Shown: positions 27,460 through 35,535 of the stretch, piece after piece
Layout: the number at the start of each line of letters is the position of its first letter
Numbering within the stretch: the stretch's first letter is position 1
Source of the DNA: Cobetia sp. L2A1
Lineage (GTDB): Bacteria > Pseudomonadota > Gammaproteobacteria > Pseudomonadales > Halomonadaceae
Length of the DNA: 64,000 nt
NCBI RefSeq assembly: GCF_009796845.1
Contig: NZ_CP047025.1
Coordinates: 2,914,001 to 2,978,000 of the forward strand
Direction: 5' to 3'
The notes under the pieces: generated by a model
The model's database searches: none
Told to the model about the DNA's origin: nothing
Seen by the model: the letters and a program-made list of their open reading frames with translations, nothing else
Translations under genes and position numbers: made by a program

Positions 27460-27734
27460 GTCACATCGCGACCACTGACACCACATCCGGTTGTCGCGCC
27501 GGGTGTGGCGCCTGCTGCATTGCTCCCTCGATCTCGAGCGCCATTCCCGGCATGCCGGATGGCAAACCTGCTGGGGTGCGCTGCATCCAGCTCGATACTG
27601 ATAACCTGTGCAAGTTATTCGGCCAGCCGGAGCGACCAGCGGTATGCGGCAACTTCGGTTTTGACCACGAATTGTGCGGAGACACGCGTGCACAGGCACT
27701 GCACCTGATCGGTGAATGGGAACGCCTGACCTGA
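27456..27734 (+). CDS. YkgJ-family cysteine-cluster protein
   Basis: The 92-residue protein has the Zn/Fe-chelating cysteine pattern of the YkgJ/UPF0153 family: CRAGCGACC near the N terminus, then single Cys in VRCIQL, NLCKLF, AVCGNF and HELCG. The family is thought to bind metal; its biochemical role is not established. Its ATG overlaps the queD stop by 4 bases (ATGA), making it the fourth gene of the que operon. This suggests, without proof, a link to the metal-dependent QueD/QueE steps or to tRNA modification. Confidence 0.88.
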   Translation: MSHIATTDTTSGCRAGCGACCIAPSISSAIPGMPDGKPAGVRCIQLDTDNLCKLFGQPERPAVCGNFGFDHELCGDTRAQALHLIGEWERLT

Positions 27735-27739
27735 CAGCA

Positions 27740-27761
27740 GCGCCTGTTTCGTTACAGGCGC
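27740..27761. terminator. Stem-loop between convergent ykgJ-like and cobW-like genes
   Basis: An 8-bp perfect stem GCGCCTGT/ACAGGCGC with a 6-base loop fills the 27-base gap between the two stop codons. There is no T tract, so efficiency is uncertain. Confidence 0.5.
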
Positions 27762-28922
27762 CTAGCCAAAGAATCTGAATGGCTCAGCCGCCCCATCACT
27801 GCGACATGCCAGCAGTGCCTGATTCAGCGACTGCATGTCGGCGAAGGGTGAAGCCGTGCTGACACTCGCATGAGACTCTACTGCGGGGAGCGGTGCTATC
27901 AGCTCCAGCCGCGAATCCTGGCGCCAGCTCGACGGCGATAGCTCGGCACGCCCATTGGCGCGGTTATAACTGTGCCAGCCGTCCTGCACACGAAAGACCC
28001 CTTTCACACGCCATTCCCGCGGCAGTCCATCCAGCCACTGGGTCAGCTTATCGAGATCGAACACCTCACTCGCCGCTAGCCGCCACCCGATGCTTGCATG
28101 CTCAAGGCGCTCTGCCTGCTCGATGATCGGTGCCCCCGGCAAGGGTATTCCGCTCCCTCCCTCCTCATTCTGTATTGCCAAGCCACGCTGAGCCCTATCA
28201 CGCGCCGCACGATGCTCGACAGGCATCTCAAGCCCAATGGCCGTGTCATCTGCCTGGGCTTCACTATCGCTTACCAACCATTCAATAGGTACGGCATCGC
28301 GCCCGGCTCTCGAGGCCTGCGATGCCCCTGTCGCAGTGCGCCCCATTTCACCGACCCAGCGTTTGGGTGGCCATAGTCCAGCCAGATACTCATGCGCTGC
28401 AGCCAGCTGCTGTGGTGTCGCCAGATCGCGCTTACTCAGCACCACTCCACCTGCCAGGCTGAGCTGATCCTGAAAGGTGCCATGCTCCATCGTGCGTGCA
28501 TCTTCCAGCGCGCGAGGGTCCAGCAGTGTGATCACCTCCTGTAGCACCAGTGCAGAGGCCAATCCTTCCCCACGCAGGACATCAATCAAACCGGCCGGAT
28601 GGCCCAGCCCCGACGGTTCAATGATCAATCGATCAGGACGCGCCTGGTGAATCAGGCTGATCAATCCCGCCTGCAGCACGAAGGCCAGCTGACAACACAT
28701 GCATCCCCCGGGCAAGCCTTTGACGGTGATGTCATCGCGCTCAGCGAATAGCGCTTGATCAATTCCCACCTGCCCAAATTCATTGACCAGAATCGCCCAA
28801 TGTTCGTCAGCCGGCTTGGCAGCAACGAGTGCCTGAATGAAGCTACTCTTGCCGGTCCCCAGAAAACCGGTAATCAGATGAACAGGGATGGGCCTTAGCG
28901 GCATACGTGAAGCCAAAGGCAT
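27762..28922 (-). CDS. CobW/COG0523 G3E-family GTPase
   Basis: The 386-residue protein shows the G3E GTPase set: Walker A GFLGTGKSS, the metal motif GGCMCC, the EPSGLGHP segment and SKRD as base-recognition motif. The C-terminal CobW_C domain ends in GWHSYNRANGR and FRFFG. Members deliver zinc, cobalt or other metals to client proteins. The linker between the domains is long and acidic. No Zur-box or metal transporter gene is adjacent, so the metal is unknown. I chose the ATG at 28922 (GGAG 8 bases upstream); a Met six codons later is possible. Confidence 0.88.
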   Translation of the reverse strand: MPLASRMPLRPIPVHLITGFLGTGKSSFIQALVAAKPADEHWAILVNEFGQVGIDQALFAERDDITVKGLPGGCMCCQLAFVLQAGLISLIHQARPDRLIIEPSGLGHPAGLIDVLRGEGLASALVLQEVITLLDPRALEDARTMEHGTFQDQLSLAGGVVLSKRDLATPQQLAAAHEYLAGLWPPKRWVGEMGRTATGASQASRAGRDAVPIEWLVSDSEAQADDTAIGLEMPVEHRAARDRAQRGLAIQNEEGGSGIPLPGAPIIEQAERLEHASIGWRLAASEVFDLDKLTQWLDGLPREWRVKGVFRVQDGWHSYNRANGRAELSPSSWRQDSRLELIAPLPAVESHASVSTASPFADMQSLNQALLACRSDGAAEPFRFFG

Positions 28923-29020
28923 GGGAGGTTCTCCGCGGCAGGAAAGCAAGTGATCCGTCGACTGTTACATGATAACAAAACGTGCCTGACAATCACCCCC
29001 GATGCCAGACGGTTTCTCAC

Positions 29021-29060
29021 ACGCGATCCCCCCGCCACTGAGAGTGACGAGGGGATCGTG
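29021..29060 (-). terminator. Imperfect stem-loop after the alcohol dehydrogenase gene
   Basis: Two 20-base segments pair with three exceptions, two of which are G-U on the minus strand, around a 3-base loop 46 bases past the stop codon. A T tract is lacking. Confidence 0.4.
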
Positions 29061-29105
29061 TGATGAAACGCGAGGGGTGAACGCCAGCTCAGAGCAGGCG
29101 AGCGA

Positions 29106-30257
29106 TCAGACAGCGCGCGTCAAGATACGGCGGGCTACCTCTGGAGTGATATCACCGTGTTCTCCAATGGCGGTAAAACCGTGCCGCGTGAGGTTGTCGA
29201 CCAGCTGATCGATGCTGTCGGCGCTGATACCGGCTTCGCTCAAGGAGACCGGGGCACCCATGCGCGAGAAGAATTCACGGGTCTTGACGATGGCAGCACG
29301 CGCGACAGTCTCCTCATCACCTTCCAGCGCCCAGACGCGCCGACCATACTGCGCAAGCTTGGCACGCTTGGCTTCGAACAACTCTTCCCACAGTGCAGGC
29401 ATCACGATGGTGAGCGTGCGACCATGATCAACACCGTGCAGCGCCGTAATCTCGTGACCGATCATGTGCGTAGCCCAATCCTGCGGCACCCCACGGCCAA
29501 TCAGGCCATTGAGACCCAAATTGGCGGCCCACATGATGTTGGCACGTACTGCCAGGTCATCCGGCTGACTGAGCACCTTGGGCCCCTCCTCAATCAGGGT
29601 CATCAACAGACCTTCAGAGAAACGATCCTGGACAGGAGCATTGACGGGATAGGTCAGGTACTGCTCGCTGACGTGGATGAAGGCATCAACCACCCCGTTG
29701 ACGCTCTGGCGCTCAGGCAATGTCAGAGTGGTGGCAGGATCGAGCACTGCAAAACGCGGATAGGCCAGCTCGCTGAACATCGGCAGCTTGTCGTGAGTCT
29801 CATAGTTGGTCACGACGGCATTGCCGTTGGATTCGGAACCGGTAGCCGGCAGCGTCAGCACGACACCCAGTGGCAGCGCCGTCTGCGGATGCTTGCCTTC
29901 AGCAAGGATTTCCCACGGGTCGCCTGCATGGCACGCCGCCAGTGCCAGAAACTTGCTACCGTCAGCCACGCTGCCACCGCCAACGGCTAGCAGAAAATCG
30001 ATCTTCTCGCGCTTGATGACGTCCAGCGCCTCCAGCAGGGTATGGTAGCTCGGGTTCGGCTCAATGCCGCCGAAACTCCACCACTCACGTCCTTCAAGAG
30101 CGCTCTCAATCTGGTCCATCACACCGTTACGCTTGATGGAACCACCTCCATAGGTGACCAGTACTCGAGCATCAGCGGGAATCTCATCACGCACCTTGGC
30201 AATCTGGCCAGCACCGAAATGGACGCGCGTCGGATTCTGATAGGTAAAGTCTTGCAT
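29106..30257 (-). CDS. yqhD: Iron-containing alcohol dehydrogenase, YqhD type
   Basis: YqhD-type enzymes reduce short-chain and lipid-derived aldehydes with NADPH. The 383-residue protein starts with the family pattern FTYQNPTRVHFGAGQI. It has the nucleotide-binding GGGS motifs (TYGGGSIKRNG and AVGGGSVADGSKF), and the metal ligands in VDAFIHV and GHEITALHGVDHG. It is monocistronic. The intergenic region upstream carries an 8-base palindrome that may be an operator. The closest named homologue is E. coli YqhD; a role in aldehyde detoxification is inferred. Confidence 0.9.
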   Translation of the reverse strand: MQDFTYQNPTRVHFGAGQIAKVRDEIPADARVLVTYGGGSIKRNGVMDQIESALEGREWWSFGGIEPNPSYHTLLEALDVIKREKIDFLLAVGGGSVADGSKFLALAACHAGDPWEILAEGKHPQTALPLGVVLTLPATGSESNGNAVVTNYETHDKLPMFSELAYPRFAVLDPATTLTLPERQSVNGVVDAFIHVSEQYLTYPVNAPVQDRFSEGLLMTLIEEGPKVLSQPDDLAVRANIMWAANLGLNGLIGRGVPQDWATHMIGHEITALHGVDHGRTLTIVMPALWEELFEAKRAKLAQYGRRVWALEGDEETVARAAIVKTREFFSRMGAPVSLSEAGISADSIDQLVDNLTRHGFTAIGEHGDITPEVARRILTRAV

Positions 30258-30456
30258 GATGTGCTCCTCATAACGCCAGCGACAATGTATCGACCTGCAT
30301 GAGCGTGATGCAGTCTAGTGTCATCTGGCGCGATATGACGTAGGACAGAGTAAAAGAGATGAGTGACCAGATAGATAACAATGGCACTCTCTCTACAGGG
30401 AATAAGTCCATTTTAACGCCATTAATACGACTAAAGGAGGTGGCATCACTCACGTC

Positions 30457-30479
30457 TTTGGTGCGATTTTGGCACCAAA
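30457..30479. promoter_or_regulatory. Palindrome upstream of yqhD, possible operator
   Basis: TTTGGTGC (30457-30464) and GCACCAAA (30472-30479) are perfect inverted repeats 7 bases apart, a spacing typical of dimeric regulator sites. It lies about 200 bases from the yqhD start codon. The cognate regulator is unknown. Confidence 0.4.
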
Positions 30480-30548
30480 TATCGTATCTGGCTTACCTTT
30501 TCATACGACTGATCAAAACCACCACGGCAACCTGGGGCCGTAACACGC

Positions 30549-30573
30549 AAATGACCCGCCGAGGCGGGCCATT
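30549..30573 (-). terminator. Stem-loop after the CurA-type reductase gene
   Basis: A 6-bp GC core (30555-30560 with 30563-30568), extended by outer pairs, is followed on the minus strand by CATTTG. It lies 36 bases after the stop codon. It is modest in strength. Confidence 0.5.
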
Positions 30574-30608
30574 GACTAGCGACAAATAATTACGTGAGGA
30601 ATGCAGTA

Positions 30609-31607
30609 CTACAGACGAACCAGCATCTTGCCTTTATTGGCGCCCGTGAAGAGCTTGAGGAAGGCATCCGGTGTTTGCTCCAGCCCTTCCTCGACGGTCT
30701 CGACATACTCGATCTCGCCATTGGCCACTAACGGGCCAACCTCTTTCAGGAAACGGGCATAGTTGTCCCAATGCTCGAAGACGATGAAGCCCTGCATACG
30801 TGCACGGCGAATCAGAATCATCGCCAGATTGGCCGGACCTTCGACTGCCTCGGTATCGTTGTAACGCGATATCATTCCGCAGACTGCAATACGTGCGCCG
30901 ACGCGCAAGTTGTTAAGTGCCGCGACGAGACAATCGCCACCGACATTCTCATAGTAAACATCGAAACCGTCTGGACAGGCTTCATGGAGCTCTGCACTCA
31001 GCTGCTCGGCATTCTTGCCCTTGTAGCTGACGGCTTTGACGCCACGTGCTTCCAGCCAATCGAGTTTTTCCTGACTACCTGCAATACCCACTACTGTGCC
31101 GCCCTTGGCTTTGGCCAGCTGTACCGCGAGCGAGCCAACGGCACCAGAGGCTGCACTGACAAGCACATTATCGCCGTCCTTCATTTCAGCGATGATATTG
31201 AGACCTGTCCAAGCCGTCATACCCGGCATGCCCAGCACGCCAAGATAGGCCTGCTCCGGGACATCGATACTCGGCAGCGGCTCTAACTGATCTGCCGGTA
31301 GCTGGGCGATATCACGCCAGCCACCCATATGGCGTACCTTGTCACCTGCGGCAAAGCGAGAGTCACGTGATTCGATCACCTCACCGACGGCAGCGCCTTG
31401 CAGCGGAGCGTTCAGCTCGAAGGGATCAATATAGGTCTTCTCTCCGCTCATACGGCCCCGCATGTAGGGGTCGACGGATAGCCATGCATTACGAACACGA
31501 ACCTCGCCTTCTGCCAGCTCAGCCAACGCCTCTTCGCGCAGCTTGAAGAGCTCGCGCTCCGGAACGCCTTTCGGATAGTCGGTAATGGTGAAATAACGTG
31601 TCTGCAT
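30609..31607 (-). CDS. NADP-dependent oxidoreductase of the CurA/alkenal reductase group
   Basis: The 332-residue protein is a zinc-less MDR reductase that saturates the C=C bond of enones such as alkenals. It shows VDPYMRGRM near the N terminus, LGMPGMTAWTGL, the cofactor motif SAASGAVGSLAVQLAKAKG, YYENVGG and GMISRYN. AAGGAG lies 6 bases before the ATG. The gene is divergent from a LysR regulator, and two direct repeats lie just upstream of its start. Curcumin is the substrate of E. coli CurA; the native substrate here is unknown. Confidence 0.9.
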   Translation of the reverse strand: MQTRYFTITDYPKGVPERELFKLREEALAELAEGEVRVRNAWLSVDPYMRGRMSGEKTYIDPFELNAPLQGAAVGEVIESRDSRFAAGDKVRHMGGWRDIAQLPADQLEPLPSIDVPEQAYLGVLGMPGMTAWTGLNIIAEMKDGDNVLVSAASGAVGSLAVQLAKAKGGTVVGIAGSQEKLDWLEARGVKAVSYKGKNAEQLSAELHEACPDGFDVYYENVGGDCLVAALNNLRVGARIAVCGMISRYNDTEAVEGPANLAMILIRRARMQGFIVFEHWDNYARFLKEVGPLVANGEIEYVETVEEGLEQTPDAFLKLFTGANKGKMLVRL

Positions 31608-31913
31608 TGAATGCTCCTTGCGAGTGGGTCTGTCGAATCGTCACACCTATCTGTCATCTTTTTGATCAGCTTGGCTTTTTGATCATGCCAAATGTGACGA
31701 TATCTGCCGGAAACGTTCATCCAGCAAGACGATGGAACCAGACTACTCGTGATCCAGTTATCACACCAATGCCAAAAACTGAATTCCGGTATGCATAAGA
31801 CTGATATCATCAGTGGTTGAAATTTACCTTGGTTGCCCAAGGCGGCATAGCTTCCATCCCCCCCCCTGGATTGGCTCCTTTCACACTGGCCTCTCCTGAC
31901 TTCGGAGCCCATC
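31608..31913. other. Divergent promoter region of the CurA-type gene and LysR
   Basis: The region contains an 11-base direct repeat (31658 and 31675), an inverted TTGGC-N11-GCCAA pair (31671-31691) and a run of nine C (31858-31866) before the LysR start. It holds no gene. Confidence 0.6.
31658..31691. promoter_or_regulatory. Repeat-rich candidate LysR binding region upstream of the CurA-type gene
   Basis: CTTTTTGATCA occurs at 31658-31668 and again at 31675-31685, 17 bases apart. The second copy sits inside TTGGC-N11-GCCAA (31671-31691), the dyad spacing seen in LysR sites. It lies about 50-85 bases upstream of the reductase start codon. Confidence 0.5.
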
Positions 31914-32870
31914 ATGCATCTGGCCGAACTGGCACGCCATGATCTCAATGCGCTGGTGGCGCTGCATGCTCTACTGGAGACTCGCAGTGTCTCGCGCGCC
32001 GCAGAGCGTCTCAATCTGAGCCAACCTGCCGTTTCACGCACACTCGGGCGCTTGCGCGAGGCCTTTGATGACCCACTCTTCGTACGTGTCCAGCGCGGCC
32101 TACGGCCTACCGCCCGAGCTGAGGCCCTACAGCAGCCGCTCGCACGGTTGCTACAAGAGCTAGGTGCGTTGTTGGCGCCGCCGGAGTTCTTCCCCGCTGA
32201 TAGTCAACGACGCTTCCAGTTGGCGACCACCGACTACGGCATGCATGCTTTTGTCGCGCCGCAGATTGCACCTCTGCATCGTGAAGCTCCCAGCGTACGT
32301 CTCGACATTCAAGCGTACGACGGCAATGTCGAGCAGCAGCTGGATGAAGGTGGGCCAGAGCTTGCGATGTGCGTACCCACTGCAAAAGTCCCCACAGGGG
32401 TGCATGGGCGGGAAATTGGCGCTGATCACTTTGTCTGTGTCATGCGCAAAGATCACCCCTTGGCGATAGAAGCGACACTAAGCCTTGAGAGCTTTCTGAC
32501 AGCGGGTCATCAGCTGATCAGCATGGGCGGCGATGAACGCGGTGCGGTCGACCTGGCACTCGCGGAACAAGGCCTTGCTCGACAGGTGGTACTGCGCCAG
32601 CCTCATTTCCTCGCTGCCTTCAGTGTCACCTGCCACACCGATCTACTGCTGTGTGTGCCGGGCTGTCTGGCCGTCAGCATGCTGGAGCAACTGCCATTGA
32701 CGATCCGACCGCTCCCGATCGATATCAACAGCTTCTCATACTGGCTGGTATGGCATGAACGCCTGCATCACGATGCAGGGCACAGCTGGTTACGTCAGCG
32801 GCTATCGGCAGGCATTCAGGTTCGCCATCGCGAGCTGACTCAACGGCTTCGCCATCTGCTCGATACCTGA
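31914..32870 (+). CDS. LysR-type transcriptional regulator (NodD-like subgroup)
   Basis: The 318-residue protein begins with the subgroup pattern DLNALVALHALLETRSVSRAA and the helix-turn-helix LSQPAVSRTLGRLREAFDDPLF, followed by an effector domain (FQLATTDYGMHAFVAPQIA). GGAG lies 6 bases before the ATG. It is divergent from the CurA-type reductase gene and probably controls it. A tract of nine C lies 48 bases before the start codon, within the leader or promoter. Confidence 0.9.
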   Translation: MHLAELARHDLNALVALHALLETRSVSRAAERLNLSQPAVSRTLGRLREAFDDPLFVRVQRGLRPTARAEALQQPLARLLQELGALLAPPEFFPADSQRRFQLATTDYGMHAFVAPQIAPLHREAPSVRLDIQAYDGNVEQQLDEGGPELAMCVPTAKVPTGVHGREIGADHFVCVMRKDHPLAIEATLSLESFLTAGHQLISMGGDERGAVDLALAEQGLARQVVLRQPHFLAAFSVTCHTDLLLCVPGCLAVSMLEQLPLTIRPLPIDINSFSYWLVWHERLHHDAGHSWLRQRLSAGIQVRHRELTQRLRHLLDT

Positions 32871-32949
32871 CATTAAAATCCCAGCCTCAGAGACTGAAGG
32901 TAGCCAAAAGGTCAGCATGAATAGACCTCGCCAGACGACTTGCGAACAC

Positions 32950-32977
32950 AAAAAAACCGCCCCCTTTCGGGAGCGGT
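32950..32977 (-). terminator. Rho-independent terminator of ppiD
   Basis: On the minus strand a 9-bp GC-rich stem with a GAAA loop (32956-32977) is followed by a run of seven T. It lies 26 bases after the ppiD stop. Confidence 0.88.
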
Positions 32978-33002
32978 ATTCATACCATCAAGTCACTGGT
33001 GT

Positions 33003-34817
33003 TCAGTTACGCTCGATGTCGGCTTGCTCGCGCAAGGACTCCTGCAATCCCTGTACGGCTGCCTGCGCCTGCAAGCGGCTAGCCAGACGTGCCAGGAATT
33101 GATCCGTCTCACCCGGCTTGGCTTCACCGATGTCCGTCAGCGAAATCAGCGCAATGCCATTTTTCAGTGCTGCTTGACCGTATACTGGCTTGCCATCTTG
33201 CGGATGCGTCAACATGAAGGCCTGTTTGACAAGGCTCTGTGGAAGCTGTGAATCGGCCTGACGGCTGACCTCCTTTGCTTCACGCCAATCAATGCCATCG
33301 ACCTGCTGCCCATCACGCAAGGCTTTCAGGTCTGACTCGGCCAAGGCCTTGAGTGCCTTGGTGGTCTTGTCAGCAGTTGCTTCACGCTGCACCTGCTGCT
33401 TGACCTCATCAAAAGCCAATGTGGTCGCAGGGCGCTGCTCAGCCACACGCAATACCAGACGACGACTGTCGTCGAGCTCGATGACGTCGCTATTATAGCC
33501 ATCCTTGAGCACTTCATCGCCGAAGGCCGCAGACATCACGCCAGGCTCTGACAACAACGCATCATCAGTGTCCTGCGCGACCCAATCGGTCTGCTTCAGC
33601 GGTAAATCAAGATCCTTGGCGACACTCTTGAGGTCATCCGCAGCGAAGCTCTCATCTTTGAGCTGCTGTGCTTTCTCATTGAAGGCATCACGCGAAGCCG
33701 ATTGGCGAGCATCGGTCAGCAGCTCGTCGCGCATGTCATCAAGCGAAGCGATATCCAGACCAGTCACCTTGATCAGGTGCAGGCTGTCGCCGGTATCGAC
33801 GATATCGGAAACCTGGCCTTCATCCAACGCGAAAGCAGCATCATCAAACTCTTCACCGAAGATGCCTCGCGTGATGACGCCCAGCTCTCCGCCTTTATCA
33901 GCCGTGGAGCTATCTTCAGAAACGCTTTCAGCCACCTTGGCGAAGTCTTCACCAGCAGCCAGCTGCTCACGCGCTGCTTCAAGCTTGCTTCGCGAAGCCG
34001 CCACGTCATCGCCCTTCTCGACCATGATGTGCGCGATCTCACGCGGCGCTTCAGCACGTTTTGCAGCGTACTCGGCCTGCAAGGTCTCGTCAGTGACTTC
34101 ACCACCTTCCGCAAGCTCTGTCTGATCGAGCAGCACGTAGGCCAGCTTGACCTGCGCGGGGCGGCGATAGTTCTCCTGGTGGCCGTCGTACCAGGCCGTC
34201 AGCTCGTCATCGCTGAGCGTGACCGGCGTTTCCAGATCTGCGCTACTCAGCGTCGCGTAGCGGAAGCTGCGAGTCTGACGCTGCAGCTTGCTCAGTGCTT
34301 CCGTTTCGCCCGGCAACACGAAAGCGCTGCTAGCGAAGCCTTGACGCAGCTGCTCGCGCAACGTGTCACTGCTCAACTGCTGACGAAAGGATGTCGGCGA
34401 ATACCCAGCGCTGGCCAGACGGTTGCGGAAGACATCGGCATCGAAGCGGCCCTTGTCATCCTGAAACTCAGGAAGGCTCACGATCAGCTGATCGAGCTGG
34501 GCATCAGAGAGATGAAGGCCACCCTCTTCGGCATACTGATCCAACAGACGTGAGTCGATCATCTGATTGATGATCTGGGTGCGCGCTTCACGCTCTTGCT
34601 CCGGCGCCACCTGGCCAGAACGGATAGCACGCTGTACTTCGGTTTCTACCGACTGACGGCTGATCTTGTCACCATTGACGGTCGCTACATCATCACTGCT
34701 AGCCGTGATGGCACCAATGATGGACTCGACGCCAAAGAAGGCAAAGGTGACGACAATAAAGCCAACGATTGTCTTGGCCACCCAGCCATGCGACCGGTCT
34801 CGAATTCGTTGCAGCAT
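33003..34817 (-). CDS. ppiD: SurA/PpiD-type periplasmic peptidyl-prolyl isomerase, membrane anchored
   Basis: PpiD is a periplasmic chaperone for newly translocated outer-membrane and secreted proteins. The 604 residues show the typical N terminus (MLQRIRDRSHGWVAKTIVG) with one membrane helix at about 14-36, a SurA-N-like domain (about 45-165), and a parvulin domain near residues 260-360 (AHIMVEKGDD, GGELGVITRG). The C-terminal region completes the family length. It follows lon and hupB, the order conserved in gammaproteobacteria. Confidence 0.94.
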   Translation of the reverse strand: MLQRIRDRSHGWVAKTIVGFIVVTFAFFGVESIIGAITASSDDVATVNGDKISRQSVETEVQRAIRSGQVAPEQEREARTQIINQMIDSRLLDQYAEEGGLHLSDAQLDQLIVSLPEFQDDKGRFDADVFRNRLASAGYSPTSFRQQLSSDTLREQLRQGFASSAFVLPGETEALSKLQRQTRSFRYATLSSADLETPVTLSDDELTAWYDGHQENYRRPAQVKLAYVLLDQTELAEGGEVTDETLQAEYAAKRAEAPREIAHIMVEKGDDVAASRSKLEAAREQLAAGEDFAKVAESVSEDSSTADKGGELGVITRGIFGEEFDDAAFALDEGQVSDIVDTGDSLHLIKVTGLDIASLDDMRDELLTDARQSASRDAFNEKAQQLKDESFAADDLKSVAKDLDLPLKQTDWVAQDTDDALLSEPGVMSAAFGDEVLKDGYNSDVIELDDSRRLVLRVAEQRPATTLAFDEVKQQVQREATADKTTKALKALAESDLKALRDGQQVDGIDWREAKEVSRQADSQLPQSLVKQAFMLTHPQDGKPVYGQAALKNGIALISLTDIGEAKPGETDQFLARLASRLQAQAAVQGLQESLREQADIERN

Positions 34818-34971
34818 GCAGGCCTCGAACTACAGGGATAGGAATGGCCACAAGGGCCGCGACTCAGTGACTATCGATTATACGCATGCCGCCAGCAGAT
34901 GCAGGTGCCTTTCAGCTACCGAATGATAATGGCTGGGGAATAATCATATAAACGGTCATGAAAACAGTCAC

Positions 34972-35001
34972 AAAAAAAGCGCATCGCCAGGCGATGCGCT
35001 T
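34972..35001 (-). terminator. Terminator of hupB
   Basis: The 12-base arms (34977-34988 and 34990-35001) pair perfectly. On the minus strand the stem is followed by T7. It lies 86 bases after the hupB stop codon. Confidence 0.85.
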
Positions 35002-35086
35002 CGGTATCTTGGTTCCGACCTGACAGACAATGACACAGATGCCAAGCCGGAACCGCGTCACCGGGTGCCTGCAACGCAGGCAGACC

Positions 35087-35359
35087 TCAGTTGACGGCGT
35101 CTTTCAGTGCCTTGCCTGCCTTGAAGCTCGGCACCTTGGCAGCACTGATTTCGATCGGCGCGCCAGTCTGCGGGTTACGGCCAGTACGAGCAGCACGATC
35201 CTTGACAGTAAAGGTGCCGAATCCGACCAGTGCCACGGTCTCACCTTTTTTCAGGCTATCAGTGACGGTGTCGACCATCGCATCGAGTGCACGGCTAGCT
35301 GCTGCTTTCGGAATATCGGCAGATGCAGCAATGGCTTCGATCAGCTCGGATTTGTTCAC
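35087..35359 (-). CDS. hupB: DNA-binding protein HU-beta
   Basis: HU is a nucleoid protein that bends and compacts DNA. The 90 residues match the HU family throughout: [11 protein letters not shown] at the start, the [21 protein letters not shown] beta-arm (read in parts), and the [12 protein letters not shown] end. The start codon is GTG with AAGGGG 6 bases upstream. It lies between lon and ppiD as in E. coli, with its own terminator. Confidence 0.97.
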   Translation of the reverse strand: MNKSELIEAIAASADIPKAAASRALDAMVDTVTDSLKKGETVALVGFGTFTVKDRAARTGRNPQTGAPIEISAAKVPSFKAGKALKDAVN

Positions 35360-35535
35360 TATTCACCCCTTGAATTTGCAAAAATTACCAGAAATCAGCG
35401 CGAGAGACACAGGTACTAAACACGATCGCGACGATGCGGAGTTTATAGCAACGCCCTCAAACGACTGTCAAGCAACCTCACGCGCAAAACCGCACCATAC
35501 CGCCGTTTCGACAGCGGCATGGCCGAAAAAATCCG

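Larger units (their letters stand above)
30258..30608. other. Intergenic region upstream of yqhD
   Basis: The stretch is AT-richer than its surroundings. It holds an operator-like palindrome (30457-30479) and a hairpin (30549-30573) but no supported gene. A 76-codon open frame at 30359 lacks a ribosome-binding site and family resemblance. Confidence 0.55.

Noticed and set aside
30359..30589. 76-codon open frame upstream of yqhD
   Set aside because: It has no ribosome-binding site and no family resemblance, and it overlaps the palindrome and hairpin in this region.
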